A stretch of 64,000 nt of DNA, taken from positions 650,203 through 714,202 of the forward strand of contig QANU01111780.1 of the NCBI GenBank assembly GCA_003254905.1, read 5' to 3'. Every line of letters starts with the position of its first letter. Position 1 is the stretch's first letter. Below are positions 1 to 11,789 of the stretch, in pieces. A program made the translations under genes and the position numbers. This DNA comes from Nissolia schottii. Taxonomy: Eukaryota; Streptophyta; Magnoliopsida; Fabales; Fabaceae. A model generated the notes under the pieces. That model ran no database searches and had not been told where the DNA came from. It saw only the letters and a program-made list of their open reading frames with translations.

Positions 1-1002
1 ATTAAATCTTATATGAATGCTCAAGATTAAAACACAAAATCATGCGACATTTTTAAGTAATCATGTGACTTTTAAATAACTTTTAACATTGATCATCCAT
101 GTATGGTTATATGGCCAAGATTTAATCCTCCAACTCTCACAATAAACTACTCATCTCATGTGATATGCCCCCATGGGTATGTATTTTATAATTTAAGATT
201 TTCAATAATATTTCGATATTTTTATTGTTATCAAATTATCAATTTTTTTATGTTTCTTAAACCCTTTTCAAAATATATCGAGTATTCCTGATAGTTTTTT
301 AGATGGTTTTCTATGCCAATATACTTACTAATTTTTTAAGACTCTATATTATTGTTAATAATTTAAAATTCAAAACATCTTTTGCTCAAACATGACCCAT
401 ACACAACTTGAAAACTTCCAGATACAACCTAGGCATGCTTGGGCACGAACGTGCTTTAACTTTTTATTTAAACACTTTCAAATACGTGAGGCATGTATGT
501 AAAACAAATATCGAATGTCAGTGTTCACAATATGTTGGACATGCAAACACCGCGAGCTCGCGAGATATCTGCACTTTGTAAGTTAAATATAGAATGGTAA
601 TTATGTAGACTGTGAAGGATTACTTAGGCTACACAAATTGTAACAAACATGCAGTTATTTTGGTCAAACCCCCTTTATAGTAGTAGAGATTAAGTGTTAC
701 ATTTTCGTTTAAGTATAATACTCTCGAAATATATAAGAAATATATCCATATACGTGTACATATTATTTTAATTAATAATAGCCAAATGAGATCTAGATCA
801 GATCTCGAATACTCCCACTCCCTCCAAAAAACAAGTATTCAAAGTTCAAAACAGGGTCAGACAGAGAGTATCTGAAATTGGTCGTTGAATTCTTTTGGCC
901 TGAGTTAGAAGGTGGCTCTCTGAGTTATTGTACTTTATGTCTGTCATGACAAATAATTAGCAAAATCTATGACAATGAGTCAGTGTGTGCATGCAGTTTC
1001 TG
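1..1002. other. AT-rich intergenic sequence, no gene seen
   Basis: No open frame here has codon use or length suggesting a gene. The only frame over 60 codons (103-291) is hydrophobic, low in complexity and matches nothing I know. The last nine bases, 994-1002, are the left target-site copy of the transposon that follows. Confidence 0.6.
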
Positions 1003-1904
1003 GGCCAAGGATCCCATGTGCAGAGTGTGTTTAAGCACACTTAGTGCATCCGCCTATTATTTACATTTTTTGCCACCGCACTCATTATACTCTTCTAAAG
1101 TTGGCATTGCACACATATCCCTGTAACTTTTTTATTTGCAAAGGAGATTCTCAAACAAAATATTTGACTTAAGAATGATTCTATCATCAGGACAAAAATA
1201 TATGACAACAATTATAATCGACGCTTTACACACTTTTTTCACTAAAAAAAAGGGAATGCTAATTTGCACTAAAAAATTTATTAGATAATATAATACCTTT
1301 TTATATAGTTTTCAGGAGTTTAAAATTTATATAGTACTAATTAATATTGTAAAATAATTTTACATATTCAGCTAGTAAATATAGGACAATGTTAAATTAT
1401 CGTGGCTCCATATGAATGAATTAGGAGAAATTATAATCATTTTGATGAGAAATTAAATTAAATGTTATTTATAATTATTTTGAGTGAAATATTACCTCGA
1501 TTCACTCATTATTTACTATAAAATGAGATTTAATATGACACGAGTCCTGTTAAAACTTTATTCAATGGTAGAGATCGAGTGAACCGACACAATGTCTCAC
1601 TCAAAATAAATATAAGTAACACAATTTGTATTCAACAATAATCTAACTTATTAATTAGATCATGTTGTGTATTCTTAAGATATGCTAGGTTGTCAAAATT
1701 CTACGTACAAGGATCACGTACATCTAGGTTGTCAAAATCATACTTACAATGATCATATTATTTTATTTGAGATCCTCCTTTGCAAAATGAAAAAGGTACA
1801 AGGGTATGTGTGCAATGCCAACTTTGGGATAGTAAAGTGTGGTGACAAAAACATAAATAATAGGCCGATGCAGTGTGCTTAAACAGCACATGGGATCCTT
1901 GGCC
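1003..1904. mobile_element. Non-autonomous Mutator-like element (902 bp)
   Basis: The two ends are inverted repeats starting GGCCAAGGATCCCATGTG and staying alignable for about 150 bp inward (1003 to about 1160, and about 1750 to 1904) with small indels. Directly outside lie identical 9-bp direct copies, CAGTTTCTG, at 994-1002 and 1905-1913. Long inverted termini with a 9-bp target duplication are the hallmark of Mutator-like elements. The interior is AT-rich, has no transposase, and holds a short duplicated stretch (about 1684-1753). The intact target duplication suggests fairly recent movement, which needs a transposase from elsewhere in the genome. Confidence 0.85.
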
Positions 1905-1913
1905 CAGTTTCTG

Positions 1914-3125
1914 AGACTCTATGAGATCTAGTGAGTAATGGATAACATGGATCTTTTCAGAATCTTTAATTCAATCTACGTTTTAAATAGTATTTTTTTT
2001 GGCTCTTTTTTAAAAATTAGGTGGTTTTACTTTTAGCTTCTTTGTATATTTTTTCTGGATTTCGGTCCTTCTTTCTTTCTTTCTAATGTTAGGTATTTAA
2101 TCTAGCTCGTTATACTCTAGTGGTCTTTTTTTTAAGTGATAATAAAAATCAAAAGACCAGAAACAAAATGTTTTAAAAACTGCATGTATACTCTAAAATT
2201 TAGAATGGCGGAGACCAAAGCCAAATAAAAACCAAAGACAATAAGTTTAAAAAATAATAATAAAGTTAAAAACATTAAAGAAACAGTTTAATTACTATGT
2301 GTTGTTATCCAATCAAATTTTGTTAGTAAATAATAATTTATTCTCTCACTCACTATTCAAGAAGTCATACATGTACTGAAATGATTTAATTAGACACGGT
2401 ACAAAATAACAATTAAACTCTTAAGGAAAATCCTATGCGTTTGACTTGGAAAAAAACATAGAAATACATTATGTAAAAAGTAATCATTGTTTCTTTCCTT
2501 ATTTGGGGTTGCCTACCCCTTAATTAGTGCCTAATTCTCCCATGGGGGGCAAGACTTTTGACTGAAAGTAGAACCCTTTCATAATGACTTGCCTATTTAT
2601 GAAACTACAAAAATGCTGCATTAGATTATATATCATAAGGGGTTTGATGTGGTATCCTATTTATTTGTTGTTATTCACAAAAAATGTTTGGAGTCCACCA
2701 CCAATCCAATGACAGAGTAAGGGAAAGAAACAATGGGAATGGAAAAAATTAAAGGCTATATTGATAGTTGTAAAAATAGGTTTATTACAGTGCAACAGTT
2801 CCCACGTATAATAGTTGTATGTAGCATGAAAAAGCCACTCTCATTTTTAACTCTAAAAATGACTCTAAGCATCATTTTGTTTATTTGTCTACCTCTAGAT
2901 CTGTCTATGACCACAATAAAACCCTTCAAGCCTCCTAGTCGCACGACCTTGACACCTTAGGGACAAATACATATTTGCAAAAAAAAGGGACGAAGACAAA
3001 AAAGGAAAAAGAAACCAATTTTGTCATCGTCTCAAGATAATTCTTCTCTGTTGTCTCATGACAGGAGCCAAACATTACCTCAAAGTGTTGTTTACAGAAA
3101 AGTTTTGTATGCTAAATTAATTAAT
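1914..3125. other. Intergenic; 3' flank of the NPF gene
   Basis: AT-rich sequence with no convincing gene. The 3' untranslated region of the minus-strand transporter must end somewhere in the last few hundred bases, but I cannot place its polyadenylation site. The two opposed short frames near 2733-2960 are mirror frames of each other and look random. Confidence 0.5.
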
Positions 3126-6100
3126 CTAAGCAGAAGGCAACTCCTTGTAATCAAATTGCTCCTCCTCTTCTTTCCCTGTTGATGCTGCAAGTTTCTCTCC
3201 CTGAGCAGGCCCATAACACCAACAAATAGCAAGAAAGTAGAGGTAGTTAATCAAACCTAACACAGTGAGCAGGGCATAATAGTAATTCAGGTGTCCCCTG
3301 TTAATGTTGGTCGCTAACCAGCTCACATTCCCTCCCAAACTAGTCACACTGTCCACAATGTTCACCACCACACTGCCGACTACGTCAGCTGCAGCCAGCT
3401 CGAGGGTGAAGAGCGCCATTGCGAAACTCGACATTGTCTTTGGGAAATAAGAGTAGAAGAACTCGACCTGGCTGACTGGGTTGAAGGCCTCGGCGAATCC
3501 AAGCAGGACAAACTCTGGAACCAGCCACAGAGCCGACATGTTGATCATGGCATCAGGCTGGTCCTGGAGTCCTTCTTTGATGGCTGCGTTTCGCCTCATG
3601 GTTTCGACCACAGCCGATGTTGCTTTGGCCACACAGACAAACAACAGTCCTATCCCCATTCGGACTTTGGAACTGAATCCTCTGGGCTGGCCTGTGTATT
3701 TTGCTAGTATAGGTACCACTATGCGGTCGTATACCGGGATCACTATCGATAATGTGATTACCATGATGACAGTGAAGGATCCTGCAGGTATCTTGAAATT
3801 GCCTAATAATGTTCTGTCCATGGTGTTTGCTTGGAGGGTGGAGAATGAGCTTTGGGAGACCATCATGAAAATGCCTGTGGTCCACATTGGAATGACCCTG
3901 AACAGGGATTTCAGCGACTCAACCTGCCCTACGGTGCATAGGCTCCATGGATCCAAAACCGATCCGTCTGGGTTCAGGACTCTCTCAGGAGGATCACTTA
4001 TGATGCAAGCTTTGTTTAGAAACCTAGGAAACGAATAGAATGTTAGAGTCTGTTTTGTTTCTGTTTCCATTTCTTGACTTCAGTTTGTTTCTTGTTTTTT
4101 CAGGATTTTGAGAAGGAAACATAGAAAATAAGAAGTTTCATGTTTTCAATATTTCATTCACAAAATCCTGAAAAATAAGAAAGGGGTTGAAAACGGAAAA
4201 TGAAAACATAAACCAAACAAACCCTAATTTACCCCCAAAAGATGTTCTGTTAAAAATATAGGACAGGGACATGTCTATCTAAATGATGGAATCACAGTAA
4301 GTTATAAAGATAAAAAACATTCCTCATGAAGCAATTAGCAATGGCAAATTCCTCGAAGAAAGTTAATAAAATGATTGTCAAATAAGCAGTAATATATAAA
4401 ATGATGATTGCAGGAACAATTTGCAATTTCTCACATGCAATCTAGTGGGGGAAAAACAAGTATTCGAGAAGAGAATTTAAGAGCTAATTAGAGATACTTG
4501 AAGCAATATGCATACAAGGCTTATCAATGGTGGCAACAAGCATAATCAGTAAAGTACCTTAGGCTATCAGTAGGGGCCATCATCTCCGAATTATCGTGGC
4601 CTTGATAATACTGATCAAAGTTGCAATCAGGAAGGCTAAGTTTTCTATTCTTTGCAGCCACAACAGCTACTTGTGCAAAACTAGTGAGCAAGCTTTTCTT
4701 TGCTTCCACTTTGACATAGTATGGAGAACCAATGATGAAACTGAAAGCCGATATGAACATTAGCACCGCAGGTATTCCGAACCCGATTTTCCATCCCAGG
4801 TTCTCTTGAATGTACACAATTACACTCAGTGCAATCACAGATGAAGCTCCGATTGAGGCATAATACCAATTAAAGTAACTATCCAACAGTCGCTCATCAT
4901 TGGACTTTTCTTTGATAGCAAATTGATCTGCTCCAAAGGCTATGGAACATGGCCTAACACAACCGGCTCCGATGGAAATTAGTCCTAAGGAAAGGAACAG
5001 AACTGCTAGTTGCGCCGCTGTAGCAGAGTTGCAGAGTTGGACGAGCGATTCACAGGAAGAAGGTCTTAGCTCCGGGATCATGGCAGTTAACCACAAAAAG
5101 GTTAACCCCTTGAATGAGACATACAAGAAAATATTAGAGCAGCATTAGAAAGGTAACATCAAAGTTATCAATTATCTCAGGTTTTCTTCTAAAATAGGAT
5201 TTCCTATAATGGAGTACTATTATGCACCCTTCTGAAAGTAGACAAAACCAAACCATGGTTGAAAACTCTAGCCTAATGCAGCACAGGAAATTACAAAATA
5301 AAATGTAGAGCGTTTTTAATTCACTAAAAAGGAAAAGTACAATGTTTAAGCTATAAAACTTGAGCTGGGGAGTAACTATGTGCAAGAAGTAGCTCTTATC
5401 TAAACAAAAGATTATGCTATCATGTGAAAGTTTTGTCTTGGATTAGTTTGTCTGAACCGATTTTCTTAAATTTTGGTCCCTCTTAAGTTTTGCGTCCCTC
5501 TATAAAAGAAACTCCTAATACAGTCGCTATCAATTCCGATCGTAGGACGCTAGACCCTCACATTTAAGCAGTTCAAATTGGTTGTTGATTTTTCTTTTCA
5601 TCAGGATCAGTTCGAACCGTTTATAAATTTCAAGGACCAATTTGTACTAATTTTGATCAATCTGAACTGTTTATCAGTAAAAGGAGTAACATGTCCTGCA
5701 TTTGGCTGTGGCATTGTCTGTCTCATTACTCAAGCAACAAACCAATTTGGCCGACACAAAAAGAGAAACCAATTTGAAGGCTTTTACTAAGCAAAAAAAG
5801 TTATCATCGAATGCTTGAAGCCTTGTACAGGCAAAAACAGAAACCCTGAAAATCAATAAGCAGTTGATGGAACAACTTACAAGGAGGCTGGAGAGGGAAC
5901 CGATTAAGATGACGCAGAAGCGGCCCAAGTATGAATCGGAGAGGAAGGCGCCAAAGATGGCCAAGATGTTGGACATGGCTGACCAAGTGTAAAGAGTGTT
6001 TTGTGCCTTTGCAACACCCATCTTGTATTCATTTATCAAGTAAAGTATCATGTTTGGCATGATCCCATAGCTTGCCACCTTCTCCAGACACTCGTTCACT

Positions 6101-6467
6101 GTTTCCCACACACACGCAACCAGCAAGGGAACAAATTAAAAGTGAGAAATTTAGGCAGTACTAGTAGACTAGGGGAGGTTCGCAGCGTTCGTTAAGTCCA
6201 TTCACAAGTTATAAATAAAAAGTATCTAATTCACTCTCAGTTGCCAGCCAACAGTCGATCAAATTAGTCCATGAGAGAGACTACGGAGTAAAATTGGTTG
6301 ATCTGATTAACTTAGCAGTAATCAGTAAGTAAGCAAGTAAGTCTGTATTTACATTGTGTTACATGATAGAATGAGATGATTGGAGTGAGGGGAGTACCTA
6401 TAATGAAAGGCATGGTCCTCAAACCACCCTTTCTGGGTTTAGAAGAGGGAGAGGAAGGGCGCTCCAT
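3126..6467 (-). CDS. NPF1: NRT1/PTR family (NPF1-clade) proton-coupled transporter, 4 exons
   Basis: Exons on the minus strand are 6467-6398, 6098-5881, 5108-4558 and 4023-3126. All junctions are GT-AG and phase is kept, giving 578 residues, normal for NPF proteins. Exon 2 opens with ECLEK, which fits the ExxE(K/R) proton-coupling motif in helix 1, followed by the family pattern ASYGIMPNMILYL. Exon 3 carries the first helices and the FGADQ signature; exon 4 carries the remaining helices, with GSFTVIM and AEAFNPVSQVEFFYSYFPKTMSS. NPF proteins are 12-helix membrane transporters of the major facilitator superfamily that move nitrate, peptides, hormones or glucosinolates with protons. Clade 1 is my placement from residue patterns in the C-terminal half; substrate cannot be inferred. 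The first ATG, in a hydrophilic Ser/Pro/Lys lead, is the natural start. Intron 3 holds a small fold-back repeat. Confidence 0.93.
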
Positions 6468-6583
6468 CTCTTTGATTTCTTCTATCCTTACTGGAATTTT
6501 GGGATTGTAGTGAGAGGTGATTGCAGTAGTGAGTGCGGAGAGAAGAGATGAAGAAGCGTGCTCCCCGTGTGGGATTTAAAATA

Positions 6584-6591
6584 GATTTATA
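6584..6591 (-). promoter_or_regulatory. Candidate TATA box of the NPF gene
   Basis: Read on the minus strand, this is TATAAATC, about 117 bases before the transporter's ATG at 6467. The spacing suits a plant TATA box with a 5' leader of roughly 85 bases. It is a motif match only. Confidence 0.45.
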
Positions 6592-6599
6592 TTTGCATG

Positions 6600-7599
6600 A
6601 TTGCCTCAATTTGGGAGATGTCACTAGAACAAGTGGCAACTCACGAGTGAATTTCGAAGTAAGACATTTAGTATTAGCGGGGTTTGTTTTGGGATAAGAT
6701 TTTTTAAGGTCACAATCTCGAAAAGGAGATATTTTATACTCCATTCTTTCCAATACTTCTTTAAATTTTGTGTTTAAGGTCCATAAAATTTGTGATTAAA
6801 ATACAACCATAATTATTAAATTATCGAATTAATTCTTAAACTCTTACGAGTTTATGATCCTATCACATAAAATAAGTTAACTCTCTTGTAAACTTTTTTT
6901 TATGTTAGCTCGACAAAAATCGATTGCAAGTTTATGGGTTCACGAGTTTACAATTTTAGGTTAACACTTTATATTTCCCTTAAAACGTACAAATTTGATA
7001 GCTTTTGTTGGATACTCAGTTGACTTATTTATGTTAAAAAAAATATCAATAGAGTTTATTAAGCTAACTTTATGTATTTATCATAATTGAGTTATGTTTT
7101 ATTGTACTACAAAGAAATACGCGTGTTGAATGAAGTAGGACATAACAATTAAGCCATGAATTAAAATATATTTTATTATATGTCTTTCATTTATTTTATT
7201 ATAAAGTTAACATTGTTCAATATCAATTATAAATATGACAATTAATTATGTTTAATTTCTAATTATATTGCATACGCAATATTTTTTTACATATGTAAAC
7301 TTTTACGAGTTTACAATTCGAGGTCACTGAGAGTTCATGAGTTTACTTGAACTCTCGAATTTGATAATCTTAATTACAACCATTAAATATATGAATGACA
7401 ATTTCTGATATTATAATTTTTACTAAGGGGCGATAACCTTTAACCACTCTCTGACCACAATTAATTTGGATAATTATGCCGATGCCAAACAAACAAAAAT
7501 AGTTTATTTTCATTTTTGAATTTTTATATTTTAAAATTTTTATTTTCATTTCTTTGTTGCCTTTCCGGTAATCTAGTTTTCTAGTATTTAAAAGAGTCA
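6600..7599. other. Intergenic, AT-rich, possible decayed transposon
   Basis: This is the upstream flank of the NPF gene. The motif 'acgagttta' recurs near 6846, 6952 and 7308, in both orientations relative to 'taaact'. That suggests an old short element of about 550 bp, but I could not find clean termini or a target duplication. No gene is supported. Confidence 0.35.
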
Positions 7600-7814
7600 T
7601 GCTACACGTACACCAAAAAATATACACTATACATACACCCTATGCTTATACACATAAAGTTTGTGTTTTAATGTCTGTAATGTTTGTGCACTTAATTAAG
7701 TATAACTAAGAATATCATCTATAAGTTTGTAATGTTTGTGCACTCATGAGAATAAAGTTTGTCTATTATTAATGATGTATGTATGAGTGTATAAAATTGA
7801 ATGTACATGTAACA
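7600..7814. mobile_element. MITE, copy A of a two-copy family
   Basis: This 215-bp unit begins TGCTACACGTACACC and ends with GTACATGTAACA, so the ends are imperfect inverted repeats. A second copy of the same length and orientation lies at 13762-13975. The two align end to end, sharing for example two blocks of 'aagtttgtaatgtttgtg'-like sequence. It has no coding capacity. No clear target duplication is visible, so the superfamily is open. Confidence 0.7.
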
Positions 7815-8346
7815 TTTTTGTTATTTTAATTTGTAGAATCTTGCAACTTCAAGTGGCATTTTCAATTGTATTTTCTTTTTCTTTTTTTTAAATTGAGGAT
7901 AGAATTAGTTATGAAATTAAATTTAGTGGGATGATGATAAATTGATAATAAAAAATCACATGTAGTTGGAGTTGGAAATCAAATGAATTTACGATTTTAA
8001 CAGAAAAATAGAGCTGAGAGTGTCATGTAACAAGAGGATATTAAAAAGTTTTTAAATGCGATCAAATGGAAGTTAAAAGCTTCCCGCGACTTTATATAGT
8101 GTAAAGATATTGCCAATTGTATTTTTAGGAAAATGCCAATTGTTAAGAGAATCTTTTCATGAACTGGCGTATAGACAAACTAAAATGTGTGCTTTGATTA
8201 ACTTACTCTATGAAAAATGCAAATTGCTAAGAGAATCTTTTCAGAACATATTTTAGAAAAATGCTAATTGTTAATCTTTTCATGCTTTCCCCTTACTTGC
8301 TATATAGACAAATTAAGGCATTTTTATGGGTCGAATTAAGGCATGT

Positions 8347-8392
<46 letters not shown>
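8347..8392 (+). repeat. (TAGA)n microsatellite
   Basis: About eleven uninterrupted TAGA units followed by imperfect ATAGAT copies. It sits about 60 bp left of the solo LTR. Confidence 0.95.
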
Positions 8393-9066
8393 CAGATATA
8401 GATATAGTTGCCTTTTTAGTCGAATTGAAATTAGAAACTTTTTTTTTTGGGTACATTGTGTAACATTTCGATTTTTTCTCTTACGAAGGATTTCGCGTAA
8501 TAAATAAATATGAACTAATTACGGAGACTGGGAAATTAAATCATAGGATTTATCTACCAAAACTATCAGTCAAAATAATGGTTTCGCGATTTCGCGGGAT
8601 TTTGTGAAATCCGAACCGATTTTCTGTTGTCACCAGAAGTTAGTCACGTGTCAAAGTTATCTGTAAAATACACTTTTATGAAAATAAATTTACAAATACC
8701 TTGGATAAAATTAAATTTCTCATTAGAAAAATTAGTAGATCACGATAATGTGTTCAGAATATTTTAGGACGTCTGTACACCGCTAACAGCCAAACATGAT
8801 CAAACACGATCAAAATTTCATTGTGAAAATTAGAAGCAAGGCACAACCACTCTGGAAAGAGTACTTAGCCAATCCACCTTGCAAGAGTGGTTAGCCAATC
8901 CACCTTGCAAAGACACCTTGCAAGTCAAAATGCCAAAGGAAATCATGACACAGTGAGTCATGTAGTGAATCACCATGATGATGTCATGGATGATGTCATA
9001 AAACAAATCATTTTTTCATTAAATTTTTAAAGGGGAATTTGAAGAAGCCCACAGCCCAAAGAGGCC

Positions 9067-9074
9067 TATAAATA
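9067..9074 (+). promoter_or_regulatory. Candidate TATA box inside the solo LTR
   Basis: TATAAATA in the LTR's own orientation, followed by a pyrimidine-rich stretch. This is where an LTR U3/R promoter would be expected. A second weaker match (CTATAAAT) lies near 9213. Confidence 0.5.
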
Positions 9075-9705
9075 GCCTCCTACAGCCTTTGCAATTGTCA
9101 TACATGAGCTGGCAGAAGCACGTTCCGTTCGTACACTCTGTCGTTACTCTACCAAAACACAGACACAGAAACTTATTACACAACCCTAACCACAATTTTC
9201 TCATAACCTTGTCCCTATAAATCCCTCTCTGTTTCCCTAAGAAAAACTATAATACACTTACCTTAGGACTCATTCAGAAGCAGGGCACACGAAAGCTCGG
9301 AGCACTAGAGCACGTTGGGGTTCTGTGCAAGTTTCTAAACTACTTGGAATAGTTTCAGCAAGTGGGTAAACAGACTATTCACTGTCTATGTGGCTTGTTA
9401 TGATAATTTAGGTGTAGTTTATGTTAGGTTTATGATGATGAGATTATGAAGAGGTTTATGATGATGAGATTATGAACAAATAACCGGAAACTATTGGTGC
9501 ATATCTGTGAATTGACTGGAATTTGATTGTGTTTGTTGCGCTTAGGATTTTTATGATGAAACAATGATTTTAGAAAGGTTTCTAAAAGAGAAAAAAGTTA
9601 AGTTTTCAATGAAAAATGTTGAAAGAAAATTTAGATTTGGAAGCCTTAATGGTGGTGCATGAAATGGTGTTGAATATGCTCTTGATTTCCTTTCACAAAA
9701 TTGTG

Positions 9706-9999
9706 GTCATTCGAATGACTAGGCATGGTCATTCGAATGAGCCACTGATTTTCCTAAACCTGAAGCAAAAATATTCAAGTCATTCGAATGACTAGCCATG
9801 GTCATTCGAATGAATCACTGATTTTACTAACCCGATAGCAAAATATACAAGTTATTTGAATGAATGGCCTTTGTCATTCGAATGACATGTTTTGTGCACC
9901 AACTCGAGAGCCAAATTTCCTTGTCATTCGATTGAATAGCCTTGGTCAATTGAATGACACTTGTCATTCGAATGAATCATGAGAGGTCATTCGAATGAC
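9706..9999. repeat. Array of the palindrome GTCATTCGAATGAC
   Basis: About ten perfect or near-perfect copies of a 14-bp self-complementary motif occur within 294 bp. Pairs are often separated by 'tagcCATG'-type spacers, and larger units of about 85 bp repeat. The same motif occurs in clusters inside the last BSL1 intron. It could be a protein-binding site array in a retroelement LTR; that function is inferred. Confidence 0.8.
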
Positions 10000-10852
10000 T
10001 TAGGTTGTTAGCTTTCTGTCTCCAATTTTTCCCTATTTATTGGCATGTGTATCATGTATGGTGTACTATATTCTTATTATTATGCATCATGAGGAAATGG
10101 ATTGTCATTAGAATGTTAGGACAAACTTAGATAATTAGACGAATGACCACATAACGTTAAGAAGATCATAATTGAACATAGGGAACAAGTGAAAGACTGT
10201 AAGAAGGTACCGGCCACAAGTAGCCCGGAATACCCTAATAAGGAACTTAGTTATATGAATAAGGAAATCCCTCTCTTAGCACGTCCACAGGACAAGCCCT
10301 TCACCAATCCAGCAAAATGGATTGGCCAATGATGTGAACGCAAGTTTAAGACCTGACTTTATGTTAAAGTTAAAAAGAAAGGAAGAAAATATGAATGTTC
10401 AAGGACGTGATGTCACAAAGTCCCCAAAGAAAGTTAAGAAGTACACTTCTGGTCGCGTCGACAGGGCAGGCCAGAAAATGGCAGTATACTCTTGGTCGCG
10501 TCGACAAGGCAAGCCAATAAGGAAGAACGAACGAGTCCACTCCTGGTTACGCTGTTAGGGGGGCCCCTACCATCCTACCAGTAGGATGGTCATTCCCTGT
10601 TGATGATCGATGAAGTATGCCATCATGCATCCGTGGTTAGCTACCACTCAGGTAAGAGTGTTGCCTGGTCATCATCAATACAGAAACAGAACTCGGTTGT
10701 ACACCACCAGGGGATGACGATCCCACAGTCTACAAAGGAGAATGATGTACACAGAAGCAAAAAAGAAGGATGTTGCCCTGATGAAAAGTACCGGGCAGGG
10801 CACATAAGAGAGCTACCCAGATCCCATCATGCATGTTATATGTGATGTATAT

Positions 10853-10853
10853 G

Positions 10854-10900
<47 letters not shown>

Positions 10901-10922
10901 TATATATTGTGTGTGTGTGTGT
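10853..10922 (+). repeat. Compound microsatellite (ATT)n(AT)n(GT)n
   Basis: Three adjoining simple repeats run in series within the solo LTR. They are a likely hotspot for length variation. Confidence 0.95.
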
Positions 10923-11789
10923 GATAAGGCAACGTCAAGTGACAAAGGTTTCACAAGACGACCTCTATAAGAATACGTGACTCAATGCCATGTCACTCAA
11001 GCGAATAAGGTTTAATAAGCACGATGCATCCCCTTTGATGGATAACGCGAATATTAGAGAATACCTAGTCACCTAGTAATTAGGTAAAGCTGCTCAGGAC
11101 TAGCTTGGATAATAATAAGTAGAGATTTTAGTATATACTGTGACACATAGAGATCTCCTGAGCGGCCTAGTTCATAACCTAAGTAATAATAAATCCCTGA
11201 TGCTAAAGGTTTCCCACTGAGAATGCAACGTTCTCACCCCCATTCGTTTATGACTCCATGAACGTATGAGGACTGCGCCACTGAACAACTGTAGGACGAC
11301 TCTGGACCCCAGGAAACAACATACCACCTACTATGATGTGATTCTTTGTACGGACTCAATGGATTAGATTCCATCAGTCCCTAGCAATAGGTTCTTCAGT
11401 TATTTGTAAACAGTGTTGTATTGTACATATATTAAAATAACATATGATATATCAATTTTTGTTGTTGTATGTGAAGGACCACATGTTTGTGTTTGTTTGA
11501 TTGTCTTTATGTTCATTTAATAATCGTTACATCTAAAATTTTATCACTTGTAGTATAAGTTCTATCTAAAGCGCGACTCATATTTTATGCCTTAATCCAT
11601 GAGAGGAAAATATTTTGAACCGGTCCATATTTTCTACATAACAAGTACTTCACCAATAATATAGGACTAAAAGTATCTCAACCAAAGTAGATAATAACCT
11701 AGTGAGCATTGTTTGCTAATTAAGCGTAAGCAGCTAGTTAGGGTGTTACACATTGCTTTTGAAACCTATATTGATCCATTATCCATATT

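Larger units (their letters stand above)
8459..11750 (+). mobile_element. Long solo LTR (3.3 kb)
   Basis: The unit starts TGTAACATTTCG and ends CTAGTTAGGGTGTTACA, so it has TG...CA ends with short inverted termini (TGTAACA/TGTTACA). It is bracketed by the 5-bp direct repeat CATTG (8454-8458 and 11751-11755). There is no second LTR and no gag-pol, so recombination between two LTRs is the simplest history. Inside are a TATA box (9067-9074), an array of a 14-bp palindrome (9706-9999), small tandem repeats near 8840-8920 and a compound microsatellite. Its 3' end matches the fragments at 15935-16556 and, inverted, 58151 onward. An LTR this long is unusual and recalls the Ty3/gypsy Ogre/Tat group, but that is inference. 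Confidence 0.75.

Noticed and set aside
3481-4038. 185-codon plus-strand frame opposite the NPF last exon
   Set aside because: The minus strand is clearly the transporter; this frame is only its complement.
9706-9999. Palindrome array considered as a CRISPR array
   Set aside because: The host is a plant, the repeats are short and degenerate, spacers are irregular and no cas genes exist.
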